Shown: positions 6,627 to 12,712, counted from the first letter of the stretch. The stretch is DNA of 14,701 nucleotides from Acidimicrobiaceae bacterium (GCA_003133005.1 PKZI01000204.1:1425-16125); one strand, 5' to 3'. Notes: generated by a model not told the origin, from the sequence alone. Translations and numbers: made by a program.

Positions 6627-7343
6627 GTGTCGGCTTCTGAGAAACTGCCCATTCTTGCACCCCTCATCAAGTCGGTCGCGACGCCCATGCCAGAGACGTT
6701 CCACGACTCCGTAATGGAAAAGACGACGCTTGGTCAAGCCCTGATTGAGCGCCGCACGTCCCTCGAGATCGACAAGGCGAGGGCCGCTCGGATTATTGGC
6801 ATCGCTCGTTCCACCTACAGCGCGTACGAACTCGACGTGCGGCGCATCGCGCCCGAGAGTCTTCCCGCCCTCGGCAAGTTCCTCGACGCTTCCCTCGATG
6901 ATCTCGTGCACCTGTACGGCGCGACGTGCATGGCGCAAGCCCGCGAGACGCTGCTGCATCACATGTTCCACAGCGATCCGCCCGTCGTCGAAGTGTTACC
7001 AGTACCGCCGTCACCACCCTCGCTCGCTAGTCGCGCCAATTTGGAGAAAGACGATGGTGACCGCGACTTGTCGGTCCTCAAGCGCGTGTTCTTCGACGTC
7101 GTCACGACGAGCGGTCACGAAATCGCACCAGCCTTCGCCACGTCCCCCTCGAGCTTTGGTTCCACTACGGCAGCGCCGACAGCGAGCGTCTTCGAGCATC
7201 ACGACGCCGTCACCACCACTGATGATGAAGTGACGACGAAACTGAAGCCGAAGAAGGACAAGCGCAAAAAAGAAAAGAAGAAAAAAGACAAGAAGAAGCA
7301 ATCAAAAGGCAAGAAGAAGTCCAAGAACAAAGCGAAGAAATAG
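6627..7343 (+). CDS. XRE-like HTH protein with lysine-rich C-terminal tail
   Basis: 238 residues in three parts. Residues about 32-100 form a Cro/C1-type HTH (LGQALIERR, then ARAARIIGIARSTYSAYE, then LPALGKFLDASLDDL). Residues about 105-204 are a Pro/Ser/Thr-rich, probably disordered linker. Residues 205-238 are a strongly basic tail with 22 Lys and one Arg in 34. A sequence-specific HTH joined to a polylysine tail suggests tight, partly non-specific DNA or RNA binding, as in lysine-tailed actinobacterial nucleoid proteins; that comparison is inference. The start is uncertain: GTG at 6627 abuts GAGGA (too close for a ribosome binding site), and ATG at 6687 or 6714 would still keep the HTH. 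The A-rich tail coding is unlike the neighbouring genes in base composition. Confidence 0.75.
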   Translation: MSASEKLPILAPLIKSVATPMPETFHDSVMEKTTLGQALIERRTSLEIDKARAARIIGIARSTYSAYELDVRRIAPESLPALGKFLDASLDDLVHLYGATCMAQARETLLHHMFHSDPPVVEVLPVPPSPPSLASRANLEKDDGDRDLSVLKRVFFDVVTTSGHEIAPAFATSPSSFGSTTAAPTASVFEHHDAVTTTDDEVTTKLKPKKDKRKKEKKKKDKKKQSKGKKKSKNKAKK

Positions 7344-7362
7344 TTCGGCGCGTTTTTCGAAC
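7343..7362 (+). terminator. Weak stem-loop after the Lys-tailed HTH gene
   Basis: GTTCG (7343-7347) pairs with CGAAC (7358-7362) with TTTTT inside the ten-base loop. It begins at the stop codon in a convergent interval with arsR. The stem is short and the T-run is not after it, so a terminator role is doubtful. The remaining 180 bases to 7541 show nothing else I can support. Confidence 0.2.
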
Positions 7363-7541
7363 GCAACGAGAATCTTTCTTCCAGAAGCCTGTTCGTCTCC
7401 ATAAGACGCGAGTGTGCAACACGTTCGAGACCGTGGCGTCTCTTCTCACTTCACGCCGGAGGGACTTGTGCGGACGTCGTGACACTTCGGACACGGACGA
7501 ATAAGAAAAGTTCGCATGACTCGAATCAACGGACTCGTTCG

Positions 7542-7883
7542 TCACGCATCCAACGCGCCGCGAAGTTGGGCAAGGCGCGTTCGATCGAGTGAGTACCACA
7601 CCCACTTGCTGCGACGCTCCCCATGAACCAGTCCGCTATCGCTCAATATTTTGAGATGGTGCGAGATCGTTGGTTGACTTTTCTCGAGCGGCAGAACGAA
7701 GTCACACACGCACACTTCACCGGCGGGAGAATCAGCCAAGATGCTGAGAATCCTCAGTCGCACAGGGTCGGCGAGCGCGGAAAAACCCAAGGCGAGCTTT
7801 TCGGCATCGACCCCGTCCATCGGCGCACGCAGAATCGAAGCGCAGCACTGGTCATCACTTCGGACTTCGATCATTTTCGGCAT
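7542..7883 (-). CDS. arsR: ArsR/SmtB-family arsenic-responsive repressor
   Basis: 113 residues with a single winged HTH (core SQPTISHHLKILSDSGLV). Cys13-Cys14 near the N-terminus and Cys58/Cys60 in EVCVCDF resemble the Corynebacterium ArsR type, in which an N-terminal Cys pair plus one helix Cys bind As(III); this is from memory of the family. Metal binding should release DNA and induce the divergent arsI-aqp-arsC genes. The ATG at 7883 was chosen; a second ATG lies at 7874, and no strong ribosome binding site is seen for either. The shared intergenic region has a 9+9 bp perfect dyad. The gene converges on the Lys-tailed HTH gene. Confidence 0.92.
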   Translation of the reverse strand: MPKMIEVRSDDQCCASILRAPMDGVDAEKLALGFSALADPVRLRILSILADSPAGEVCVCDFVLPLEKSQPTISHHLKILSDSGLVHGERRSKWVWYSLDRTRLAQLRGALDA

Positions 7884-7903
7884 TGAACCCAGTAGTCACT
7901 TTC

Positions 7904-7925
7904 TGTATTGACAAACGTCAATACA
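7904..7925. promoter_or_regulatory. Perfect 9+9 bp dyad, candidate ArsR operator
   Basis: TGTATTGAC-N4-GTCAATACA is a perfect inverted repeat. It overlaps the -35 (TTGACA, 7908-7913) of the arsI promoter and the expected transcription start of arsR, so one bound dimer could block both genes. ArsR-family operators are typically such AT-rich dyads in this position. Confidence 0.75.
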
Positions 7926-7936
7926 TCGATGATACT
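7908..7936 (+). promoter_or_regulatory. Promoter of arsI-aqp-arsC
   Basis: TTGACA (7908-7913), a 17-base spacer, then GATACT (7931-7936): a perfect -35 and a good -10. The start of transcription would be near 7943, with the arsI ribosome binding site AAAGGAG at 7962-7968. The -10 overlaps the -10 of the antiparallel arsR promoter. Confidence 0.65.
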
Positions 7937-7958
7937 CAATGCATCGATAACTGTCAAT
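7918..7958. repeat. TCAAT repeats phased at 18 bp
   Basis: TCAAT begins at 7918, 7936 and 7954, exactly 18 bp apart. The first two units extend as TCAAT-R-CATCGAT, matching at 13 of 18 positions. They cover the two overlapping promoters and may be additional ArsR half-sites. Confidence 0.5.
7929..7957 (-). promoter_or_regulatory. Candidate arsR promoter, antiparallel to the arsI promoter
   Basis: On the minus strand TTGACA (7957-7952), a 17-base spacer and TATCAT (7934-7929) form a good promoter that would start arsR transcripts near 7922. It occupies the same DNA as the arsI promoter, with the -10 elements overlapping by four bases, so polymerase could occupy only one at a time. Confidence 0.5.
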
Positions 7959-7972
7959 GTCAAAGGAGCTTC

Positions 7973-8434
7973 ATGTCACGGATTCAACTCGCCCTCAATG
8001 TGTCCAACGTCGACGACGCAGTGCTTTTTTACTCGAAACTCTTCGGAGCGGAGCCCGCGAAGAGGCGACCTGGGTACGCAAATTTCGCACTCAGCGACCC
8101 ACCGCTCAAGCTCGTCCTGATCGAAAATTCGTCACGCGGCGTCGGCACCGAAAACTCGCTCAATCACCTCGGCGTCGAGGTCGCGAGTCCTGAAGAGGTG
8201 GCGGCGGCAACGGCACGTCTCGCGAGCGAGGGGCTCGCGACGACGGTTGAAAACGCCACCACGTGCTGTTACGCGCTCCAGGACAAGGTCTGGGTCACCG
8301 ATCCCAATGGCGCTCCGTGGGAGGTCTACACCGTTCTCGCCGACGCACCCCACGACGAGTCGGCGCAACTCAGACCCGTTGACGCGAACGCGTGTTGCAG
8401 CGGAGCCTCGGCTGGATCCCCAGCGTGCTGCTAG
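7973..8434 (+). CDS. arsI: ArsI/CadI-type VOC-family C-As lyase
   Basis: 153 residues, of the vicinal-oxygen-chelate fold. ArsI-type enzymes use Fe(II) and O2 to cleave the carbon-arsenic bond of trivalent methyl- or aryl-arsenicals, giving As(III). Key residues visible are the start MSRIQLALNV with Gln5, His65 (NHLGVEV) and Glu117 (PWEVYTVL) as likely metal ligands, and the Cys98-Cys99 pair in ATTCCYA that binds the arsenical. Further Cys pairs at 141-142 and 152-153 form a short C-terminal tail. The ATG at 7973 is preceded by AAAGGAG four bases upstream, which rules out the longer frame from 7883. It is the first gene of the induced operon, divergent from arsR. CadI, a cadmium-induced homologue, is an alternative name for the same family. 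Confidence 0.93.
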   Translation: MSRIQLALNVSNVDDAVLFYSKLFGAEPAKRRPGYANFALSDPPLKLVLIENSSRGVGTENSLNHLGVEVASPEEVAAATARLASEGLATTVENATTCCYALQDKVWVTDPNGAPWEVYTVLADAPHDESAQLRPVDANACCSGASAGSPACC

Positions 8435-8459
8435 TTCGATTCGTCGTCAAAGGATCGTC

Positions 8460-9185
8460 GTGAACGACGTCGCGATGTGGCGAAGAGTAACGGGTGAATT
8501 TCTCGGTAGCGCCTTCCTGGCTGCGATAGTGATTGGTTCGGGTATTGCCGCCCAGCGTCTCTCGCCCGCCAACCCCGGCCTTGAACTCTTCGAGAATGCG
8601 GCGGCCACCGGAACCGGACTGTACGCGGTGATACTGATGTTCGGACCAGTATCGGGCGCGCACCTGAATCTAGTCGTCTCACTCGTCGACGCGACCTTTG
8701 GAGGAATTCGCTGGCGTACCGCGTGCGCGTACATTCCCGCTCAAGTAGTGGGGTGTTTCACTGGCGCCATCATTGCGAATGTGATGTTTGGCGACAAAGC
8801 CGTCTCACTCTCGACACAGAGCAGAGCCAGTGCCGGACATTTTCTCTCCGAGATTCTCGCGACGCTTGGACTACTTCTCGTGATCTTTTCGCTCGCGCGC
8901 ACGGGGCGATCACGCAGTGCGCCACCGGCCGTCGGCGCGTACATCGGCGCGGCGTACTTCTTTACGAGCTCGACGAGTTTCGCTAATCCAGCGATTACCT
9001 TCGGGCGGATGTTCTCGAATACGTTCGCGGGTATTGCGCCTTCCTCAGTTGTTAGCTATATCGGGGCCCAGTTAATTGGTGGACTCGTGGCGATCGCGGT
9101 CATTAAGTTGCTCTACCCGGACCTCACGCGCACCGAAGCCGCCAACATAATCGTGCCGCACGATCTAACGAAGGGTTCGCAGTGA
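8460..9185 (+). CDS. MIP-family aquaglyceroporin-like channel, probable arsenite exit channel
   Basis: 241 residues with about six membrane segments in two homologous halves. The second half has canonical NPA (176-178, FANPAITFGR). In the first half the motif is Asn70-Leu71-Val72 (SGAHLNLVVS) in place of NPA/NPV. The GTG at 8460 was chosen because AAAGGA ends five bases upstream; an ATG at 8475 is the alternative. It lies 25 bases after arsI and overlaps arsC by four bases (GTGA), so translational coupling is likely. In Sinorhizobium meliloti, AqpS replaces an efflux pump and lets arsenite made by ArsC flow out; the same role is inferred here because no ArsB/Acr3 is in the operon. Transport itself cannot be read from the sequence. 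Confidence 0.9.
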   Translation: MNDVAMWRRVTGEFLGSAFLAAIVIGSGIAAQRLSPANPGLELFENAAATGTGLYAVILMFGPVSGAHLNLVVSLVDATFGGIRWRTACAYIPAQVVGCFTGAIIANVMFGDKAVSLSTQSRASAGHFLSEILATLGLLLVIFSLARTGRSRSAPPAVGAYIGAAYFFTSSTSFANPAITFGRMFSNTFAGIAPSSVVSYIGAQLIGGLVAIAVIKLLYPDLTRTEAANIIVPHDLTKGSQ

Positions 9186-9586
9186 CCAAGGAGCAACCCG
9201 TCGTACTGTTTCTCTGCGTCCACAACTCGGGCCGAAGTCTTGCCGCTCGCGTCATCATGGATCATTACGCGAACGGACGCGTGCGCGTGGAGTCGGCGGG
9301 CTCGGAACCTGGATCCGAGCTGAACCCGTCGGTTCTCGCCATTCTCAACGAGCGTGGTCTCGACGCGTCAAAGGAATTCCCAAAACCGTTGACCGAAGTA
9401 ATGGCTCGCGAAGCGGACGTCGTGATAACGATGGGGTGCGGTGACGCGTGCCCAATCTATCCAGGCAAGAAATACGTCGACTGGGACCTTGACGATCCCG
9501 CAGGCAAGTCAATCGAGGACGTCCGACCAATCATCGACGAGATCGACACCCGCGTACGACAACTCCTTCGCGCAATGGATGTCTGA
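9182..9586 (+). CDS. arsC: Arsenate reductase, LMW-phosphatase fold (arsenate-mycothiol transferase type)
   Basis: 134 residues. The N-terminal P-loop CVHNSGRS gives Cys12 and Arg18, the anion-binding and nucleophile site. A second Cys-containing segment, TMGCGDACP (Cys86, Cys90), follows, and WDLDDPAG holds the likely general acid Asp105. This pattern matches actinobacterial ArsC proteins that form an arseno-mycothiol adduct later reduced by mycoredoxin; a thioredoxin-coupled reaction is the alternative. The product As(III) would leave through the channel encoded just upstream. The GTG start at 9182 overlaps the channel gene's stop by four bases. It is the last gene of the operon and faces the mazF remnant across 100 bases in which I see no clear terminator. 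Confidence 0.93.
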   Translation: MTKEQPVVLFLCVHNSGRSLAARVIMDHYANGRVRVESAGSEPGSELNPSVLAILNERGLDASKEFPKPLTEVMAREADVVITMGCGDACPIYPGKKYVDWDLDDPAGKSIEDVRPIIDEIDTRVRQLLRAMDV

Positions 9587-9686
9587 GAGTATTCCTCCTC
9601 GCGCGTACTCGCGTATCCCGATTCAGCAGGCGCAGTGTTCGATGCCAATTTTGTTGGAACGGTGGTCCCCACGCCTTCGTGTCAAA

Positions 9687-9991
9687 TCAGCAATCAGTCA
9701 TCGCGCGAAGAGCTTCGCAAATCTCCATACTTCGCAAGCCAAGGTCGCCGATTTTTACCCTAAGTGCGGATCGCTGTAGTCGTTGGAGGTTGTCAAACGA
9801 AGCAACGCACGTTTCGTTCAATCCATCGTCGGATCCCAGAGAGATTTCAGTCGGTATGTTTCGAACTGTCCGAGTTACGGGGGCGACGACGATTCCGCTA
9901 AGAACACCGATCGCATCTGAACGAGTAACCACCACTCCGGCCGACGCGAAGTTTCCACCTGTGCCCACCAGAAGTCGGCCTGACGGGGCAT
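9687..9991 (-). pseudogene. Frameshifted MazF/PemK-family toxin
   Basis: The first part reads from the ATG at 9991 in one frame: MPRQADFWWAQVETSRRP, a normal MazF/PemK start (WWA motif, then RRP). The rest is in another frame from about 9938 to 9687: GVVVTRSDAIG, IVVAPVTRT, IPTEISLG, ASFDNLQ and a terminal CEALRAMTDC, all standard for the family. The join is at CCGGAG near 9938-9935, where one G is missing; adding it gives RRPGVVVTR as expected. The unshifted frame stops soon after. It starts two bases after the antitoxin stop. MazF toxins cut mRNA at short sequences; this copy should be inactive unless the base is a sequencing error or ribosomes shift. No canonical slippery heptamer is seen. 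Confidence 0.8.
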
Positions 9992-9993
9992 GT

Positions 9994-10242
9994 CTACCAA
10001 GGTTCTTCCTCCACGAGAGCACGCGTTGCCTCTTGGATGCCCGCATTCTCCCCATCGGTCTGAGGGAGACGTCGATATGCGACAGAAATCGCGTTTCCTA
10101 TTTTCTCGCGTCCGTGGCGGTCAATCAACTGCTCGAGACCAATCCGAACGGCATCGGAGCGACTCCTCGCAACACCATCATGAATGAGGTCGTCGATTTG
10201 CTCGGCGAGCGAATCGTCAATTCTTGTAACCAGTTGTGCCAT
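9994..10242 (-). CDS. Ribbon-helix-helix antitoxin of a MazEF/PemIK-type pair
   Basis: 82 residues. The N-terminus MAQLVTRIDDSLAEQIDDL and the following SRSDAVRIGLEQLI form a ribbon-helix-helix DNA-binding dimer unit. The C-terminus ends RALVEEEPW, the acidic toxin-binding tail typical of RHH antitoxins paired with MazF-like toxins. It is intact and lies directly upstream of the frameshifted toxin. An inverted repeat overlaps its start codon and is probably its own operator. No ribosome binding site is seen, and a -10-like TACTAT lies a few bases before the ATG, so the message may be leaderless. An intact antitoxin beside a broken toxin suggests a decaying module or protection against a related toxin elsewhere. 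Confidence 0.88.
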   Translation of the reverse strand: MAQLVTRIDDSLAEQIDDLIHDGVARSRSDAVRIGLEQLIDRHGREKIGNAISVAYRRLPQTDGENAGIQEATRALVEEEPW

Positions 10243-10277
10243 GCAAATAGTATGCCAATTTGCAATGCATCATTGGC
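10242..10277. promoter_or_regulatory. Dyads at the antitoxin start, candidate autoregulatory operator
   Basis: TGCAAAT (10242-10248) and ATTTGCA (10258-10264) form a perfect 7-bp dyad with a 9-base spacer, covering the first base of the start codon and the -10-like element. A second dyad, GCCAAT (10254-10259) with ATTGGC (10272-10277), overlaps it. RHH antitoxins usually bind such repeats to repress their own operon. Confidence 0.5.
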
Positions 10278-10361
10278 GAGATGATTCGCCAGGTACAAAA
10301 CCCTTACGGACCCTTTAGGCCGAATGCACCCCTGACTCAGAGATGACCCTCCGAGATCGAA

Positions 10362-10970
10362 TCATGGCCACGGCGTGCAGCTGGACCATGACCCTTTGAT
10401 GTGCACATCCGACGTTGCCTTGTCGCCCCCACTCGACACGCCGGGCTGCGACGGCGCCAGTGTCACGCTGAACGAGCCACTTTTCCCATTTGCCTTCGTC
10501 GTGAGCGTCCCAGCGGTGCTTACCCATAGATAGTCAAGTTTTCCGACGTTCAAGCCAAAAGTAAGTTGGCTGCTCGTTGGGCTCAACGAGTCGGTCTTAC
10601 CGTCGGTCGGGACGTTGAATTGAATGGCTGTCGCCTTTACCGAATGTCCATTCAAGGTCACTTCGCCATCGGGGATGTTGATGACATCGGAATTGGTACC
10701 TTGTTGACCGACTTGACAGCCATGAATTGGAACCGTCACCTTCGTACCGCCAATGGTTTCCGCATTGTTGAACATTGCGCTGGTCTTGACGTTCGCGACC
10801 ACCTCACCAGTCAAGGAGAACGAGCCGGTCGAACTGGCACCCGCCGGCGAAACAATCAGGGTGGCGAAGAGCAATGAACCGAGCGCCGTCGCACTCACCA
10901 CGTTTGCGATTCGATAGGGCCGCCAATTACGGTCTCTCGACTCCGTCGACGTCCTTCGTACCAACGCCAT
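10362..10970 (-). CDS. Secreted protein of unknown function
   Basis: 202 residues from the ATG at 10970; a GTG at 11030 would add 20 residues before it. A signal peptide is clear: basic N-terminal region, then IANVVSATALGSLLFATLIV, with likely cleavage after SPAGA. The mature part is rich in Thr, Ser, Gly and Val in alternating patterns, suggesting a small all-beta domain. Two cysteines remain (Cys85 in HGCQ and Cys198 in WSSC near the end), which could form a disulfide tying the ends together. I do not recognise the family. No strong ribosome binding site is visible. It is divergent from the SRPBCC operon and upstream of the antitoxin gene in the same direction, with a 119-bp gap that holds the antitoxin's own control region. 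Confidence 0.7.
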   Translation of the reverse strand: MALVRRTSTESRDRNWRPYRIANVVSATALGSLLFATLIVSPAGASSTGSFSLTGEVVANVKTSAMFNNAETIGGTKVTVPIHGCQVGQQGTNSDVINIPDGEVTLNGHSVKATAIQFNVPTDGKTDSLSPTSSQLTFGLNVGKLDYLWVSTAGTLTTKANGKSGSFSVTLAPSQPGVSSGGDKATSDVHIKGSWSSCTPWP

Positions 10971-11257
10971 ATCCGTGACCCACTTTCGTCTCGACAGACT
11001 GGGGCACCGATGAGGCCCTGGCTGATTCACGAAGGATACTGCGGTAACGAAGTTGATCGAAGTTCAATTCGTGAAAGTTTGTACCTTGCCGATCAATGGA
11101 TCGAACGGGTATAACCCAATCAGTCGCTCGACCCGACACCGGGCAACGCCTCCCTGGCCACCTTTGGGGTGAATGCGAAAGAGTTTGCGCATTTCCATGA
11201 CGCCAATTGTTTACGTCGACGTCTTTCGCGACACTTGAAAGAGTTCGGAACTCCCTC
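10971..11257. other. Divergent intergenic region without a recognised gene
   Basis: This part of the 380-bp space between the secreted-protein gene and the SRPBCC gene contains no frame with a recognisable domain. GGGT-ATA-ACCC near 11108-11118 is a short perfect dyad. I could not place a confident promoter for the minus-strand gene. The plus-strand promoter lies just beyond, at 11258-11287. Confidence 0.5.
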
Positions 11258-11287
11258 TTGACAGGCAGCCATTTGGCTGCATATACT
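11258..11287 (+). promoter_or_regulatory. Near-consensus promoter with a dyad operator in the spacer
   Basis: TTGACA (11258-11263), an 18-base spacer and TATACT (11282-11287). The spacer contains the dyad GCAGCCA-TT-TGGCTGC (11265-11280), 7-bp perfect arms. A protein bound there would block polymerase directly. The ArsR-SRPBCC fusion encoded second in the operon is the obvious candidate, by inference. The SRPBCC start codon is 63 bases after the -10. Confidence 0.7.
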
Positions 11288-11350
11288 GAGGCTTCTGGGT
11301 GCCACTCAATCCTTGAATTTCGGCCAAACCGGAGAAGGTGAAGGAGACTT

Positions 11351-11788
11351 ATGCCCGACATCCGTCATCGCGTGGTCATCTCGGCCCCACTGGAAAGCGT
11401 TTATCAAGCAGTGTCGACTTCGGAAGGAATCTCGGGGTGGTGGACCCGAGACGGCGTCCAAGGTGAGTCCGTCGAAGGTTCCCAACTCGAGTTCTACTTC
11501 GCCGGACCTGACCCGTCGGCGGTCATGGAAGTGACTCGACTCGATCCCGAGGGGTTCGTGCAATGGAACTGCATCGATGGGCCCGACGAGTGGATTGGCA
11601 CCAGACAGTCATTCGATCTGAGTCGACAAGGTGGCGACACCGTCGTACTGTTCACCCACGCCGATTGGCGCAGCTCGAGCGAGTTCATGGCGCACTGCAG
11701 TGCCCGGTGGGCGTACTTCCTCTTTAGTCTAAAGAGTCTCGTGGAATCCGGTAAGGGAACCCCTTTCCCCGAGGACCTGAAGTTCTGA
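11351..11788 (+). CDS. SRPBCC/AHSA1-family protein
   Basis: 145 residues of the START/Bet v1-like helix-grip fold, of the activator-of-Hsp90-ATPase-like type: opening HRVVISAPLESVYQAVSTSEGISGWWT, central strands, and a long C-terminal helix (ARWAYFLFSLKSLVESGKGTPF). These proteins bind small hydrophobic ligands or modulate partners; the ligand is unknown here. The ATG at 11351 has AAGGAG four bases upstream. It is the first gene after a strong promoter, directly followed by a regulator that contains a second domain of the same fold with a similar ending (FLSSLKTLLESG). The pairing suggests that both sense related compounds, or that the stand-alone protein works on the ligand the regulator detects. 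Confidence 0.88.
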   Translation: MPDIRHRVVISAPLESVYQAVSTSEGISGWWTRDGVQGESVEGSQLEFYFAGPDPSAVMEVTRLDPEGFVQWNCIDGPDEWIGTRQSFDLSRQGGDTVVLFTHADWRSSSEFMAHCSARWAYFLFSLKSLVESGKGTPFPEDLKF

Positions 11789-11799
11789 CCGACGACGAA

Positions 11800-12615
11800 T
11801 TGATCAATCCCGACGTCTTCAAGGCGCTCGGCGACCCGAGTCGCCGACTTCTGCTCGACCGCTTGAACGAACGAAACGGGCAGAATCTTCGTGATCTCTC
11901 GCACGGTTTGGACATGGCTCGTCAATCCGTGAGCAAGCACTTGGCGATCCTCGAAGCGGCGAACCTCGTGACAGCGGTGCGACGCGGTCGAGAGACCCTG
12001 CATTACCTCAATGCTGTACCCATCAATGAGATTGCCGAACGCTGGATCAACCGCTACGACCAACAACGGGTCCGAGCCCTTTCAGATTTGAAACGAGTAC
12101 TGGAGGATTTACCCATGGAGCAACCGCAATTCGTCTACACGACGTACATCAAGACGACGCCCGAGCGACTATGGCGGGCACTCACCGAACCATCGTTCAC
12201 GAGTCGATGGTGGCAGATCACTTTCGATACCGACTGGAACGTGGGATCGAGGATGATCTGGGACAATGACGGCGTAATCATCGCTGACCCCGAACAGGTT
12301 GTTCTCGAGTGCGATCCTTACCGCCGACTCGCCTACAGCTGGCATACGTATGTTCCGGAGATCCAAGAACGGATGGGGTTGGATGACGAATCATTCGCCA
12401 AGCTTTCGAGCGAGCGTCGTTCACGAGTCACGTTTGAGATCGAACCGGTCAAAGAGATGGTCAAACTCACCGTGCTTCACGATGACTTCGAAGTCGGCAG
12501 TATTGCTGTTACTCGGGTCATGAATGGCTGGCCAATCTTCTTGTCCAGCCTGAAAACACTTCTGGAATCCGGTGAACCACTGGACTCATTGCGCCCCCCA
12601 CGAACGACGAATTGA
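11800..12615 (+). CDS. ArsR-family HTH fused to an SRPBCC ligand-binding domain
   Basis: 271 residues. Residues 1-75 form an ArsR-type winged HTH (VFKALGDPSRRLLLDRL, then RQSVSKHLAILEAANLV) with no cysteine, so it is not a thiol metal sensor. Residues about 110-262 form an AHSA1-type SRPBCC domain (YIKTTPERLWRALTEPSFTSRWW, ending FLSSLKTLLESG). Such fusions are known in actinobacteria and probably sense an organic ligand through the second domain. Start choice is open: TTG at 11800 with no ribosome binding site, or CTG at 11785, which overlaps the previous stop as CTGA and sits behind GAGGA (11771-11775), adding five residues. Either way it is closely coupled to the SRPBCC gene. It likely regulates the promoter at 11258. 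Confidence 0.88.
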   Translation: MINPDVFKALGDPSRRLLLDRLNERNGQNLRDLSHGLDMARQSVSKHLAILEAANLVTAVRRGRETLHYLNAVPINEIAERWINRYDQQRVRALSDLKRVLEDLPMEQPQFVYTTYIKTTPERLWRALTEPSFTSRWWQITFDTDWNVGSRMIWDNDGVIIADPEQVVLECDPYRRLAYSWHTYVPEIQERMGLDDESFAKLSSERRSRVTFEIEPVKEMVKLTVLHDDFEVGSIAVTRVMNGWPIFLSSLKTLLESGEPLDSLRPPRTTN

Positions 12616-12680
12616 ATTCGTAGAGGCTCCCCGCTCAATCCAAACTCGGGTCACTTTCCGATGAAAGCGATCCGACTAAA

Positions 12681-12692
12681 GGGGTCAACCCC
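12681..12692. terminator. Short GC hairpin after the ArsR-SRPBCC gene
   Basis: GGGG-TCAA-CCCC is a perfect 4-bp stem 65 bases after the stop codon, with no T-run. It is weak as a terminator but is the only hairpin I see before the next gene end. Confidence 0.25.
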
Positions 12693-12696
12693 ATCC

Positions 12697-12712
12697 GGTG
12701 GAGGTGATGGGA
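12697..12712 (-). repeat. 16-bp copy of the tRNA-Ala 3' end
   Basis: GGTGGAGGTGATGGGA is identical to 13541-13556, which encodes the CC of the CCA end, the discriminator base, the 3' acceptor strand and part of the T-arm of the tRNA-Ala gene. The copy is in the same orientation, 844 bp away, and similarity stops abruptly after it. It could be an attachment-site remnant of an element once integrated at this tRNA, or a fragment of a former tRNA gene. Confidence 0.55.

Noticed and set aside
9935..9938. Programmed ribosomal frameshift in mazF
   Set aside because: No X-XXY-YYZ slippery heptamer or clear downstream stimulator at the join; a simple one-base loss or sequencing error explains it better.
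9679..10284. 201-codon plus-strand frame opposite the toxin-antitoxin genes
   Set aside because: It is antisense to the recognisable RHH antitoxin and MazF sequences and has no family features.
10927..11361. 144-codon minus-strand frame between the secreted protein and the SRPBCC gene
   Set aside because: No recognisable domain; it overlaps the strong plus-strand promoter and the start of the secreted-protein gene in another frame.
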